DNA of 14,280 nucleotides from SHLJ01 sp041618535 (GTDB lineage: Bacteria; Bacteroidota; Bacteroidia; Flavobacteriales; Flavobacteriaceae), in the NCBI GenBank assembly GCA_041618535.1, contig JBFKFP010000065.1:1-14280 (forward strand). The letters are read 5' to 3'. The notes beneath the pieces are model-generated. The model ran no database searches. It saw only the letters and a program-made list of their open reading frames with translations, and was not told where the DNA came from. Made by a program: the position numbers and the translations under genes. Position 1 is the stretch's first letter, and each line of letters starts with the position of its first letter. Positions 1 through 7,121 of the stretch are shown piece after piece.

Positions 1-1
1 C

Positions 2-676
2 CTATTTGCACAATTACCAGATCCAGGATTTACAGTAGATGAAAATACAGCCATTGTAATTACCGACCCGCAAAATGATTTTTTAAGCCCAGAAGGGGTA
101 ACATGGGGAGTTGTTGGAGAAAGTGTCACAGCCAACAATACTGTAGATAATATTGAGGCATTATTTAAAATTGCCAAAGAAAAAAACATCACCGTATTTG
201 TTTCTCCACACTACTATTACAAACATGACCATACTTGGGAATTCGAAGGAGCCTTAGAAGCGTTAATGCACAAAATCACTATGTTTGATAGAAAAGGTGC
301 ACTAACAACAGAAGGTTTTGAAAATTCAGGCGCTGATTGGTTAGATAAATATAAAAAATACATAAATGGTGATAATGTAATTGTAACCAGTCCACACAAA
401 CTTTATGGACCTGAATCAAACGATTTAGCTTTACAATTGCGTAAACATGGTTTCAGTAAAGTTATTTTAGCAGGAATGTCTGCAAACTTATGTACAGAAT
501 CTCATATGAGAGAGTTGGTTGAGAATGGCTTTGAATTATCTGTAGTAAAAGATGCTACAGCAGCTGCCATTTTACCAGGTCTAAATGGTTATGAAGCAGC
601 ATTAGTAAATTTTAGAATGATAGCAAGTCATGTTTTCACTACAGAAGAAGTTGTTGCAGAAATAAAAAGGAAATAA
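2..676 (+). CDS. Cysteine hydrolase, isochorismatase family (5' end outside window)
   Basis: The frame is open from base 2, so the gene enters from the left edge and an unknown number of N-terminal residues is missing; an internal ATG at 266 is not the start. The visible 224 residues carry the isochorismatase-like hydrolase fold: DPQNDF near residue 22 (catalytic Asp), VTSPHK near 128-133 (catalytic Lys) and SANLCTES with the nucleophile Cys near 164, followed by the usual KDATAA segment. The family hydrolyses amide or ether-type bonds through a Cys-Asp-Lys triad; the substrate cannot be read from sequence. The gene is visibly more A+T-rich than the genes at 3400-5500, suggesting a separate origin. 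A terminator and then an attC-like element follow it. The family call is firm. Confidence 0.9.
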   Translation, partial: LFAQLPDPGFTVDENTAIVITDPQNDFLSPEGVTWGVVGESVTANNTVDNIEALFKIAKEKNITVFVSPHYYYKHDHTWEFEGALEALMHKITMFDRKGALTTEGFENSGADWLDKYKKYINGDNVIVTSPHKLYGPESNDLALQLRKHGFSKVILAGMSANLCTESHMRELVENGFELSVVKDATAAAILPGLNGYEAALVNFRMIASHVFTTEEVVAEIKRK

Positions 677-703
677 ATACTTTTTAAACAAAACATTCAA
701 TAC

Positions 704-735
704 AAGGTGTAAGTGTCCAACTTGCACCTTTTTTT
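704..735 (+). terminator. Rho-independent terminator after the cysteine hydrolase
   Basis: An 11-bp stem (704-714 AAGGTGTAAGT with 720-730 ACTTGCACCTT, one G-T pair) closes a 5-base loop and is followed by five further T. It lies 28 bp past the stop codon at 676. This is the clearest intrinsic terminator in the window. Confidence 0.85.
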
Positions 736-774
736 ATGCTTTATAATTTATGACTTAATAGCAGAAAAGAACGA

Positions 775-930
775 ACAGCCAACAATATGTATAAGCAATA
801 GCGGTTTGTATCTTAACCTGAACCGCGATTGTGTTTAATTGATTATCTTACTATTTGAAGAGTAATAGTAACTAAATCCGCTACTGCTCATACACTAAAC
901 GCCGGCAGGCAGGGCCGGAACCGTCGTAGT
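775..930 (+). repeat. attC-like palindromic element A
   Basis: The left end is ACAGCCAAC followed by AATATGTATAAGC, the same architecture as the CCAACAACGCCTATA left ends elsewhere in the window. Bases 787-804 and 878-895 are inverted complements at 15 of 18 positions, so the element folds into a long imperfect hairpin. The centre holds an AT-rich TTATCTTAC block. The right side contains a GC-rich palindromic insert (about 901-919) and the shared tail GCAGGGCCGGAACCGT. The next plus-strand gene starts about 20 bp further on. It resembles integron attC sites in orientation and foldability, but that function is inferred. Confidence 0.7.
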
Positions 931-951
931 AATGCATTTAAATCAACTCCT

Positions 952-1404
952 GTGAAAAGTCTAATCACCTGTATCTTCTTTGCGTTATGCTTTATGTCAT
1001 TCTCTCAATCAGGTAATCTGGTTGGAGAGTATTACTTCCAAGCAGGTACCGAAAATGAGCACTTAATTCAGTACTCTTTAACTATGAACTCGGATGGCAC
1101 TTTTCTATTTCACGCCTACGAGAATCACAAAAAGGGAATTCCTTGGGAAAAAAATCAATACGGTAAAGGGAAGTGGAATCTGGATGGAAAAGTTGTCTCA
1201 TTTTTTACAGACAATGAGGGTGATATAGATGAAAAAAACACGTTGGATTTCAGCAATTCCAAGGCGCGTTTCATCTCAAAACCATCAAGAGACAAAAGCG
1301 ATCGAGTAATCGAAACAGCTTTACAGTTTTTTAAATCCAATATTTTCTGGATAGAAAGACTCAAGATCTTGAAAAGATCAAACGCATTACAACAACGCCT
1401 ATAG
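952..1404 (+). CDS. Small exported protein of unknown function
   Basis: The start is the GTG at 952, which gives a clean Sec signal peptide (MKSL, hydrophobic stretch, end near residues 18-20); no in-frame ATG upstream fits. The mature part (about 130 residues) looks beta-rich, with a YSLTMNSDGTFLFH strand pair, GKGKWNLDGKVVSFFTD and a C-terminal FWIERLKILKR. It resembles small lipocalin-like or beta-sandwich proteins of Flavobacteriia, which I cannot name. The last residues (about SNALQQRL) and the stop TAG are encoded by the start of the next intergenic repeat. The natural C terminus of the family probably lies near ILKR, so the tail appears acquired from the repeat. Confidence 0.75.
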   Translation: MKSLITCIFFALCFMSFSQSGNLVGEYYFQAGTENEHLIQYSLTMNSDGTFLFHAYENHKKGIPWEKNQYGKGKWNLDGKVVSFFTDNEGDIDEKNTLDFSNSKARFISKPSRDKSDRVIETALQFFKSNIFWIERLKILKRSNALQQRL

Positions 1405-1477
1405 CTCCGCCAGAGGCGGACAGGCTCATCGCCGGCCAGGGCTTGGGACATTTTTCTGCATTAAAGTTTTTTAATCA
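1381..1477 (+). repeat. attC-like element B, left half and centre only
   Basis: It starts at AACGCATTACAAC, continues through AACGCCTATAG and a TCCGCC-AGA-GGCGGA hairpin, and ends at the TTAATCA at 1471-1477. Bases 1390-1477 match 7119-7206 at roughly 90% without gaps. Unlike the other copies it has no recognisable right arm; the 3' end of the minus-strand barrel gene begins exactly there. It therefore looks truncated. It contains the stop codon of the upstream gene. Confidence 0.7.
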
Positions 1478-2838
1478 TTCCCAACAAAATTGGCCCTTCC
1501 AAAAAATCTTCGATTCACGAAGTTATTGAGAATAGAACCAAACCGATAATTAAATCCAAACCTGGTATCGATGTTATAAGCTGAGGGTAGGGTTACCCTT
1601 CCGCTTAAAATATCCTGCTCGGTGAAGTCTCCGGCTGCCAGGTAAATCTGGTCCTTTACGTAGTTGGCTTCTGCCCTTACATAAAACGAAAAATTCCCGG
1701 TGATACGGACTTCTGCTCTGATATTCAAACCTGTGGACCAAAAGCTAACATCATCCAGATAATTTCTTACACGGTATCCCACCTCCAGGTTTCCCCATCG
1801 TTTATTCAGTCCCAGGCTAGCTCTCAAACTATGGAGGACCCTGGTTTCTTTAAGAACATCGTAAATCGTTTCTTCGACATATCGATTATTCCTGAATTCA
1901 ATCCCATAATTCACTCTCAGAAATCTGGAATTCTGCACTGCTTCCGGAAAAAAATTGTACTCTACAGCGGGTCTGAAGCTGGTCTGAAACTGATAATTAA
2001 GTCGGGTGTTCTGACGACCGGCAATATCATACCCATAAGACCATTGGGGTGAAATAGACTTCACAAGCTGGTGATTAAATCCAAATTCTGATACATCAAA
2101 ATTATTCTGGACTTCATCGATGATCTGGTTTCCGTCCCCATCGAGAACCGGATCGCCGTTGTCATCAACTCTTGGTACTTTTTGAATCGTTCTTCTCAGC
2201 CTTTCATCTATTCTCCCGGATAAGGATATTTTCCATTTATCCGTGATACGGTTAATATTGATGTCTCCGCCAATATTGATTTCACTGCTCAATTCCTCTA
2301 ATTCAATGTTAGCATCACTCCCCACATTAAAAACCCAATAATTCCAGGGATCAACACTTTCCTGTGTTGTATTTTCCACAATGGTAGAGTCAGTCTTCAT
2401 ATTGATTTCGATCTGCTCTCCAGCTTTGGTTTTCGCAACAAACGGAGCTAGACCTAATTTGATAAACCGGGTTAGTTTTGCCCGCACTTCAAAGTCGGTG
2501 TCAGTCTGTTTGTTATCTACATAGAGCGTGTCTCTTCTTCCCGCATGAATGTTTTGTTGACCGATAAAAATCAGTTCATATTGTCTTCCCCCACCACCGG
2601 ATCTGTTCGAATTAATCAGCAGAAAGACATCAGCCTTTTGGTTGTCCCTGTAGAAGTCAACGACCGTAATTTCCGTTCTGATATAATCTAAATCACAACC
2701 TCCATCCCACCGTTCACAGCCATCGATAAACACCCCGAGTTTATTGGGAGGGTTGTTATTATCAAGTAATGTTTGACTGATTGCAGGAGGATGAAAGGAA
2801 AAAAATGCCAGGATCAATAATAGTGGTATTATTCTCAT
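1471..2838 (-). CDS. Exported beta-barrel-like protein, unknown function
   Basis: The preferred start is the ATG at 2838 (MRIIPLLLILAFF), which begins a Sec signal peptide ending near AISQ; the ATG at 2868 would add ten polar residues before it. The mature protein of about 430 residues has an N-terminal part with a CERWDGGCD cysteine pair and TEITVVDF. The C-terminal half is made of alternating strand-like segments (YGYDIAGRQNTR, LRVNYGIEFRNNRYV, LEVGYRVRNYL, FSFYVRAEANYV) and closes with FGFNYRFGSILNNFVN, typical of Bacteroidota outer-membrane barrel proteins. The function is unknown. The last codons and stop coincide with the border of repeat element B, so the extreme C terminus may be altered. 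It runs opposite to its neighbours. Confidence 0.8.
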   Translation of the reverse strand: MRIIPLLLILAFFSFHPPAISQTLLDNNNPPNKLGVFIDGCERWDGGCDLDYIRTEITVVDFYRDNQKADVFLLINSNRSGGGGRQYELIFIGQQNIHAGRRDTLYVDNKQTDTDFEVRAKLTRFIKLGLAPFVAKTKAGEQIEINMKTDSTIVENTTQESVDPWNYWVFNVGSDANIELEELSSEINIGGDININRITDKWKISLSGRIDERLRRTIQKVPRVDDNGDPVLDGDGNQIIDEVQNNFDVSEFGFNHQLVKSISPQWSYGYDIAGRQNTRLNYQFQTSFRPAVEYNFFPEAVQNSRFLRVNYGIEFRNNRYVEETIYDVLKETRVLHSLRASLGLNKRWGNLEVGYRVRNYLDDVSFWSTGLNIRAEVRITGNFSFYVRAEANYVKDQIYLAAGDFTEQDILSGRVTLPSAYNIDTRFGFNYRFGSILNNFVNRRFFGRANFVGND

Positions 2839-3355
2839 TTGATCAGAGTTAATTCGGGTTGATAGCACTCTTGAGGGCTATATTAGTTGCAGGTGGTCAA
2901 CACCAAAATTGCGTATTACCGTTTTTGCTTGAAAAGAAGTGAATCTTTTGCATGAGAAAGCAAAGAAAATGAATGTCGATTTTTTGCGATTGACAAATGT
3001 AAGCAATAGTGGTTTCTGTCTGGCATGTGAACAGAAGTGAAAATGAAATGACCCTCTTATACCAACATACGATACTTTTTAAGAATAAAACGCAAACGCT
3101 AAAATCACGTACGAAGTAAAGTAAAGAGTGTTGCTGACAAAGAGCTATAATCCATAGCTACTTCCTTACAAGTTTGGACTATTTACATATATTTAAAATC
3201 AGAACTAATATGAACCTGGCAAGACAGTGGCTCCAGCCCTTCCGGAGGTAACCCTTATAGCGCTTATAGAAATTGGCACTAGAGGGCAGGCAGGCTCAGA
3301 CCCACACACCACAAGGCCTCATAGCCTTACCGTTAGGCAACATTTTTTTTAATAA
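2839..3355. other. Gene-poor intergenic stretch with repeat remnants
   Basis: I see no convincing gene; only very short open frames are present. The upstream part should hold the promoter of the minus-strand barrel gene. Bases about 2993-3025 (ACAAATGTA, AGCAATAGTGGTTT) resemble the left arm of element A with two small gaps, suggesting a decayed attC-like element. The stretch from about 3239 to 3338 is element D, described separately. Confidence 0.5.
3239..3338 (+). repeat. attC-like element D (left border uncertain)
   Basis: The right arm is clear: CTCATAGCCTTACCGTTAGGC ends at 3338 and is followed by AACATTTT, exactly as in element F at 6446. The centre carries a GGGCAGGCAGGCTC block related to the GC-rich inserts of other copies. 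The left border is a guess based on GTAACCCTTATAGCGC, which resembles the usual AACGCCTATAGC. The next gene begins about 75 bp downstream. Confidence 0.55.
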
Positions 3356-3412
3356 GTGATGTACTTTGTAAATTATATGAATGGCGAGAAAATCTTTGGA
3401 GTTCAAAATCTG

Positions 3413-4258
3413 ATGAAATCAAATAAAATAATCTTCATGGCGATAGTACTTATTTTCACTTTTTCGCTGAGTCATGCCCAAGATCCCGAAACCCAGCAAG
3501 CGAGAAAATTTGATCAAGTCAAAGACCTTTTGCTCGCACATTACGACTGTAAAACCGATGTAGATGACCTGCAATCGGTCGCGGCACTGGCCACTCTCTT
3601 GTCGAATAACAGATTTTCAAAAATAAAATATCATGCGGTGGCCGGCGCCTATGGCATTCAGGAAGGATTGTATGTCCCTGCCAATGATCTATTTAACCTT
3701 GCATTTGGTAACAACTGGACAGATGCCCATGACAACTTTAAAAACGCTGTTGACGATGTTAAAAAGATCGCAGTATCTACCCTTCAGGATCAGGGTGATG
3801 TCTGGATCGCAGAGGCAGGCCAATCCGACTTTTCTGCCCAACTGATACAATCGATTCAGGCCGATTTGCCAGATCTGGATATTAATCACCGGATTCACAT
3901 TGTACAGCATAGCGATTGGAATGAAGAAGTAACTTCTTCTGTCTCCCTGGATTTTGTGAAGACAAACATTGATTATCAAAAAATACCGGACGGAAATGCG
4001 GTCGGAAATGGAACACCTGGATTCAGGTCTCCTGATTATACTATGTGGAAGGATAAGATCAGCAATCCAAAATTGATGGAGATATGGCAGTTAGCTGTTG
4101 ACTTATCAGACAGATACAATGGAAAAGAGGGTCGATATCACAACGAGGCCATTTCGGCAGGCGGATTGGACTTCTCAGACCTTTCAGAGGTGTGTTGGAT
4201 CCTGGGATTAGAAGAGATTAAGGATACCGTACACTTTTTTAATCTTTTTTCTAAGTAA
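3413..4258 (+). CDS. Exported protein resembling nucleoside hydrolases
   Basis: The ATG at 3413 (MKSNKIIFMAIV) starts a Sec signal peptide that ends near HAQ (residues 21-23); the earlier ATG at 3356 would add 19 residues before it and is less likely. The mature N terminus has LLLAHYDCKTDVDDLQSVAALATLL (residues 39-63). Its DxxxDxDD pattern recalls the N-terminal DxDxxxDD metal site of inosine-uridine nucleoside hydrolases and of the related secreted DUF1593 family. The rest (VWIAEAGQSDFSAQLIQSI, HIVQHSDWNE) also fits an alpha/beta hydrolase-like layout. A ribohydrolase activity is possible but not shown. The next gene, also exported, starts 77 bp downstream. Confidence 0.75.
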   Translation: MKSNKIIFMAIVLIFTFSLSHAQDPETQQARKFDQVKDLLLAHYDCKTDVDDLQSVAALATLLSNNRFSKIKYHAVAGAYGIQEGLYVPANDLFNLAFGNNWTDAHDNFKNAVDDVKKIAVSTLQDQGDVWIAEAGQSDFSAQLIQSIQADLPDLDINHRIHIVQHSDWNEEVTSSVSLDFVKTNIDYQKIPDGNAVGNGTPGFRSPDYTMWKDKISNPKLMEIWQLAVDLSDRYNGKEGRYHNEAISAGGLDFSDLSEVCWILGLEEIKDTVHFFNLFSK

Positions 4259-4335
4259 GCACCTTTCATTTTTTGAGATATTGATCAGTTGTAAATGTCG
4301 TCACTAAAATTCTCATTGATTTAAAATTCGACCTT

Positions 4336-5463
4336 ATGTCAACATTAAAAAATACTGTCCTTTGCCGACGAATGCTCCTTTTCTTCATGCTCGCACAGAC
4401 CATAAATGCATTCGGACAAGCTCATGAAAAAACAGAACCTGAATTGATGAATGCCAGTCCGATTGATAGTTTACCTCCATATGTAAAACTCGCCAGCGGT
4501 TTTGGAGAACGTCCGGATTGGTCTCATGACGGCCGGTTTCTACTTTTTCTGGATAAACCCATGGGTGAGGTATTTGAATTGGAATTGGCAACCGGAATAA
4601 TACGTCCAAAGACCAGACATTTTAATCATTACGGTTTTACAAGGGCCATGTATCTGGCCAATGGTGACATCCTTTTATCCGGTCCCCATAAGCCTTTTGA
4701 TCCTACTGATGAAGAAGAAAGATACAGGGCGCGAAATATAACCTGGCTATACGTCCTGGATAAAAGTGGTGAAACAGTACCCGTACCTTTAAACACCATG
4801 TGTGCAGAAGGGCCCGCCGTTTCCAGAGATAAGATGAGAGTCGCCTGGACCATACGGGATCGCCAGAACCCTGAGTTGGGAAAAAACAGGGCCAAGTTAT
4901 ACATGGCTGAAATCGTTTACGAAAAGGGTACACCTAAATTATCCAATACAAGAGAGATCTTTGATTCAAAGCAGTTACCCTTCAAGCTGGGAGACTCAAG
5001 TCTTGAAACACAAAGTCTTGTTCCACCATTGGATGTAAAAGTAACATTTACTGCATATACGATTAATGAGGGAAACAATACGGATGTTTATATTGTCGAT
5101 AGCGAATCAGGAGAATATGAAAGGGTCACAAACTCTCCCTGCTGCTACGACGAAGCTGAGGGAATATTTCCCGACGGCCTGCATACCCTGGTCGAACATG
5201 GGAACTCCGAGGAAAAAGCCTGGCCCTTGCTAGATCTTTATAAATTGAAATTAGATGGTTCGGGCGAAATGCAGAGACTGACCTTTTTCACAAAATACAG
5301 AGGATATAAGGCAAATCAGGGTGTCATTTCGGACGATGGTAAATACATGAGTTTTCAGATAGGAAAAGACAATACCGAACCGGGTGAAGGTTTCGGTTTT
5401 CTAATTATGGATTTGGAAGAAGCGGCAAAACACCTTGATGGTTTTAAAAGCTATGATGAATAG
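4336..5463 (+). CDS. Exported WD40-like (PD40/TolB-type) beta-propeller protein
   Basis: The protein has 375 residues with an N-terminal signal peptide (hydrophobic core LLFFMLAQTINAF, end near FGQ); the ATG at 4372 is an alternative start that keeps the core. Blade-like repeats typical of PD40/TolB propellers are visible: RPDWSHDGRFLLFLD near 59-73, EGPAVSRDKMRVAWTI in the middle, and QGVISDDGKYMSFQIG near the C terminus. Such domains mediate protein or ligand binding in the periplasm; no catalytic domain is visible. It shares orientation with the preceding exported gene, so the two may be cotranscribed. It converges with the dioxygenase gene, with only 8 bp between stops. Confidence 0.8.
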   Translation: MSTLKNTVLCRRMLLFFMLAQTINAFGQAHEKTEPELMNASPIDSLPPYVKLASGFGERPDWSHDGRFLLFLDKPMGEVFELELATGIIRPKTRHFNHYGFTRAMYLANGDILLSGPHKPFDPTDEEERYRARNITWLYVLDKSGETVPVPLNTMCAEGPAVSRDKMRVAWTIRDRQNPELGKNRAKLYMAEIVYEKGTPKLSNTREIFDSKQLPFKLGDSSLETQSLVPPLDVKVTFTAYTINEGNNTDVYIVDSESGEYERVTNSPCCYDEAEGIFPDGLHTLVEHGNSEEKAWPLLDLYKLKLDGSGEMQRLTFFTKYRGYKANQGVISDDGKYMSFQIGKDNTEPGEGFGFLIMDLEEAAKHLDGFKSYDE

Positions 5464-5476
5464 GTTATTACCTATT
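5459..5476. terminator. Small hairpin between convergent stop codons
   Basis: AATAGG (5459-5464) and CCTATT (5471-5476) are perfect inverted arms around TTATTA and overlap the stop codons of both convergent genes. The stem is short and AT-rich without a strong T tract, so a bidirectional terminator role is only suggested. Confidence 0.3.
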
Positions 5477-6212
5477 TGGTGAATCTCTCTTCTAAAACTT
5501 CTTCTGTAGAAAATCTATATCTCATATTTCGGTACACACAAACATCGGTAACGTCATCTGGAACTCCGGCCGGGACTGCCCTGAAGTTGGTCGAAACCCT
5601 CCATTCGCTCTTTACTGGCTTAACTTTATGCCAGCAATGTCCATGAAGGAGAACGACAGTCCCTTTTTTAGGAAGAATCTCGATCTGACCTTCCAGGTCT
5701 TCATCCGGTAAACCAGCCGGGAGTAATCCCTTTTTGTGTGTTCCTTCCATCACACATAATTCCCCACCTGATTCAGGAGTTATATCATGGGTATAAACCA
5801 GTCGGTTCAGATTAAAAATCCCTGGGTTTTCCGGTGGACAATCCTGATGCCAGGCCTGTCCTTTAGATCCTTTTTTAGAGAACATACACATACAGTACAG
5901 GTCCGACCAGTCCTGTCCAATGATAGCGGTAGTTAAATGGCTTAAAAACCTGTCGTCATTAATGGTATTGAAGCGGGTATTTCCTTCATGATAGGGAAAC
6001 CATGGAATCACGTCGGTGGCTGATTTGTTTAAAAACTCATTAGTGTGTTTCCATTCCGGAGATTTCCCGTAATGTTGAAGAATCATTTCAGTGTACTCAT
6101 CCATGAGTTTTTCCTCAAAATACTCTTCCAGGATGATGTATCCGCGATTCCAGAATTCTTGTATTCGCTCATCGCTAATATCTGTATGATTGTATTGAAT
6201 TGGTCTTGCCAT
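5472..6212 (-). CDS. Phytanoyl-CoA dioxygenase (PhyH) family protein
   Basis: This 246-residue cytosolic protein is a non-haem Fe(II)/2-oxoglutarate oxygenase. The 2-His-1-carboxylate triad is visible as H122-x-D124 (AWHQDCPP) and H195 (CWHKV), with R205 in EWRVSTNF as the likely 2-oxoglutarate carboxylate ligand. Between them lie the family segments VYTHDITPESGGELCVMEGTHK and GTVVLLHGH. The N terminus (FWNRGYIILEEYFEEKLMDEY) matches the opening helix of PhyH proteins. Homologues hydroxylate diverse small molecules and the substrate is not predictable. It is encoded opposite to most of the window and converges with the propeller gene. Confidence 0.88.
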   Translation of the reverse strand: MARPIQYNHTDISDERIQEFWNRGYIILEEYFEEKLMDEYTEMILQHYGKSPEWKHTNEFLNKSATDVIPWFPYHEGNTRFNTINDDRFLSHLTTAIIGQDWSDLYCMCMFSKKGSKGQAWHQDCPPENPGIFNLNRLVYTHDITPESGGELCVMEGTHKKGLLPAGLPDEDLEGQIEILPKKGTVVLLHGHCWHKVKPVKSEWRVSTNFRAVPAGVPDDVTDVCVYRNMRYRFSTEEVLEERFTK

Positions 6213-6322
6213 AATTTAAAGATACAAAACCTTCGCTGAAAAATTCCGACACGAAAAAGGATACTAAACAGATAATGATCTGGTCCACGGGAGAGTGAAC
6301 ACTTTGCCTGCAAAAGGCTGCA

Positions 6323-6452
6323 GCCCAACGCTCACTTGGGTCTGCGCTTATTTTCTATCTTAGTTAAAAATAAATCTGGTCGCACTACGGCGTGCGCATT
6401 GTAGCGCTGTGTCATACCTGCCTGCCGGCAGGCAGGGCCGGAACCGTTAGGC
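6323..6452 (+). repeat. attC-like element F
   Basis: It begins at GCCCAAC (6323-6329, matching RYYYAAC) and ends at GTTAGGC (6446-6452, matching GTTRRRY). The centre is TCTGCGCTTATTTTCTATCTTAGTTA (6341-6366, here named by its two halves), shared with elements I and M. A CGCAC-GTGCG hairpin lies near 6380. The right arm has GTCATA, then a 20-bp perfect palindrome at 6417-6436, then GCAGGGCCGGAACCGTTAGGC. The length of about 130 bp lies within the upper range of known attC sites. Confidence 0.7.
6417..6436. repeat. Perfect 20-bp GC palindrome inserted in element F
   Basis: CCTGCCTGCC followed by GGCAGGCAGG is a perfect palindrome. It sits between GTCATA and ACCGTTAGGC, where elements D and E have only a few bases. 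Elements A, H and L carry related GC-rich palindromic blocks at the same place, each ending in GCAGGGCCGG. It looks like a small REP-like mobile palindrome. Confidence 0.65.
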
Positions 6453-6492
6453 AACATTTTCCGGAATTCCTCCTTAAATTAAAATATTTACT

Positions 6493-6523
6493 TACCTTTG
6501 GCGTTAGTAACGTAATACGTAAT
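6493..6523 (+). promoter_or_regulatory. Likely higBA promoter and operator
   Basis: TACCTTTG at 6493-6500 is a perfect match to the Bacteroidota -7 box TAnnTTTG; I see no clear -33 TTTG. Directly before the higB start lies ACGTAATACGTAAT (6510-6523), a tandem repeat of ACGTAAT that also contains the inverted pair ACGTA-A-TACGT. Its position between -7 box and start codon fits an operator for autorepression by the HigB-HigA complex, which is usual for this family. Confidence 0.45.
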
Positions 6524-6524
6524 T

Positions 6525-6806
6525 ATGATCCTTTCTTTTGGCTCGAAACAGACCGAACAGATTTGGAATGGTTTCCCAGCTAAAAAAATGCCCATTGAAA
6601 TTCAGAAAGCAGGTAGAAGGAAATTGAGAATGTTGAATAATTCACAAGATATCGCCGACTTGAGAATTCCACCTTCAAATCGACTCGAAAAATTGAGTGG
6701 TAATCTTAAGGGCTTTTATAGTATCCGTATAAACAATCAATGGCGCATAATTTTCAAATGGCATAAAGGAAACGCAAGCGAAGTGGAAATTGTTGATTAT
6801 CATTAA
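6525..6806 (+). CDS. higB: HigB-type toxin (RelE/ParE superfamily)
   Basis: The 93-residue length is usual for HigB. The start MILSFGSKQTEQIWNG aligns with the MIxSF opening of the family. The core segments RRKLRMLNNSQDIADLRIPPSNRLEKLSG, GFYSIRINNQWRIIFKW and the terminal EVEIVDYH are characteristic of the RelE-like mRNA interferase fold; the late Arg of QWRI and the C-terminal YH are the residues usually tied to activity. HigB toxins cleave ribosome-bound mRNA. The toxin gene precedes the antitoxin gene, the order typical of higBA. The pair occupies the whole unit between two attC-like elements. Confidence 0.92.
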   Translation: MILSFGSKQTEQIWNGFPAKKMPIEIQKAGRRKLRMLNNSQDIADLRIPPSNRLEKLSGNLKGFYSIRINNQWRIIFKWHKGNASEVEIVDYH

Positions 6807-6809
6807 AAA

Positions 6810-7121
6810 ATGACCGATATGGAAAAGTTAGCAAATGTACATCCTGGCGAAGTTCTGCAATTCGAATTTCTGGAACCTCTGGAAATATCGGCATACCGGC
6901 TTTCAAAAGATCTGAAGATTCCCCAAACAAGGATTTCGGAAATAATTAAAGGAAATCGCCGAATCACTGCAGATACAGCACTTCGTTTAAGTAAATATTT
7001 TGGGAATTCTGCAAAGTTCTGGCTTGGACTTCAAGATGATTATGACATCGAAGAGGAAAGGAACGAGAAAAAGGATGAATTTGACGAAATTCCAAAGTTT
7101 GAGAATAAAAACGTAGCCTAA
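6810..7121 (+). CDS. higA: HigA-type antitoxin (HTH_3/XRE family)
   Basis: It starts 3 bp after the higB stop, so the two are translated from one message. The 103-residue protein has the typical VHPGEVLQFEFLEPLEISAYRLSKDL opening and the HTH helices IPQTRISEIIKGNRRITADTALRLSKYFG, followed by the signature SAKFWLGLQDDYDIE near residues 66-80. It should bind and neutralise HigB and repress their shared promoter. The C-terminal tail is acidic and lysine-rich. Its stop codon TAA lies inside the GCCTAAC that begins attC-like element E. A start at 6819 (MEKLANVHPGE) is an alternative. Confidence 0.92.
   Translation: MTDMEKLANVHPGEVLQFEFLEPLEISAYRLSKDLKIPQTRISEIIKGNRRITADTALRLSKYFGNSAKFWLGLQDDYDIEEERNEKKDEFDEIPKFENKNVA

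Noticed and set aside
4629..4933. Minus-strand open frames inside the propeller gene
   Set aside because: They are shadows of a well-supported plus-strand gene, with no recognisable motifs.
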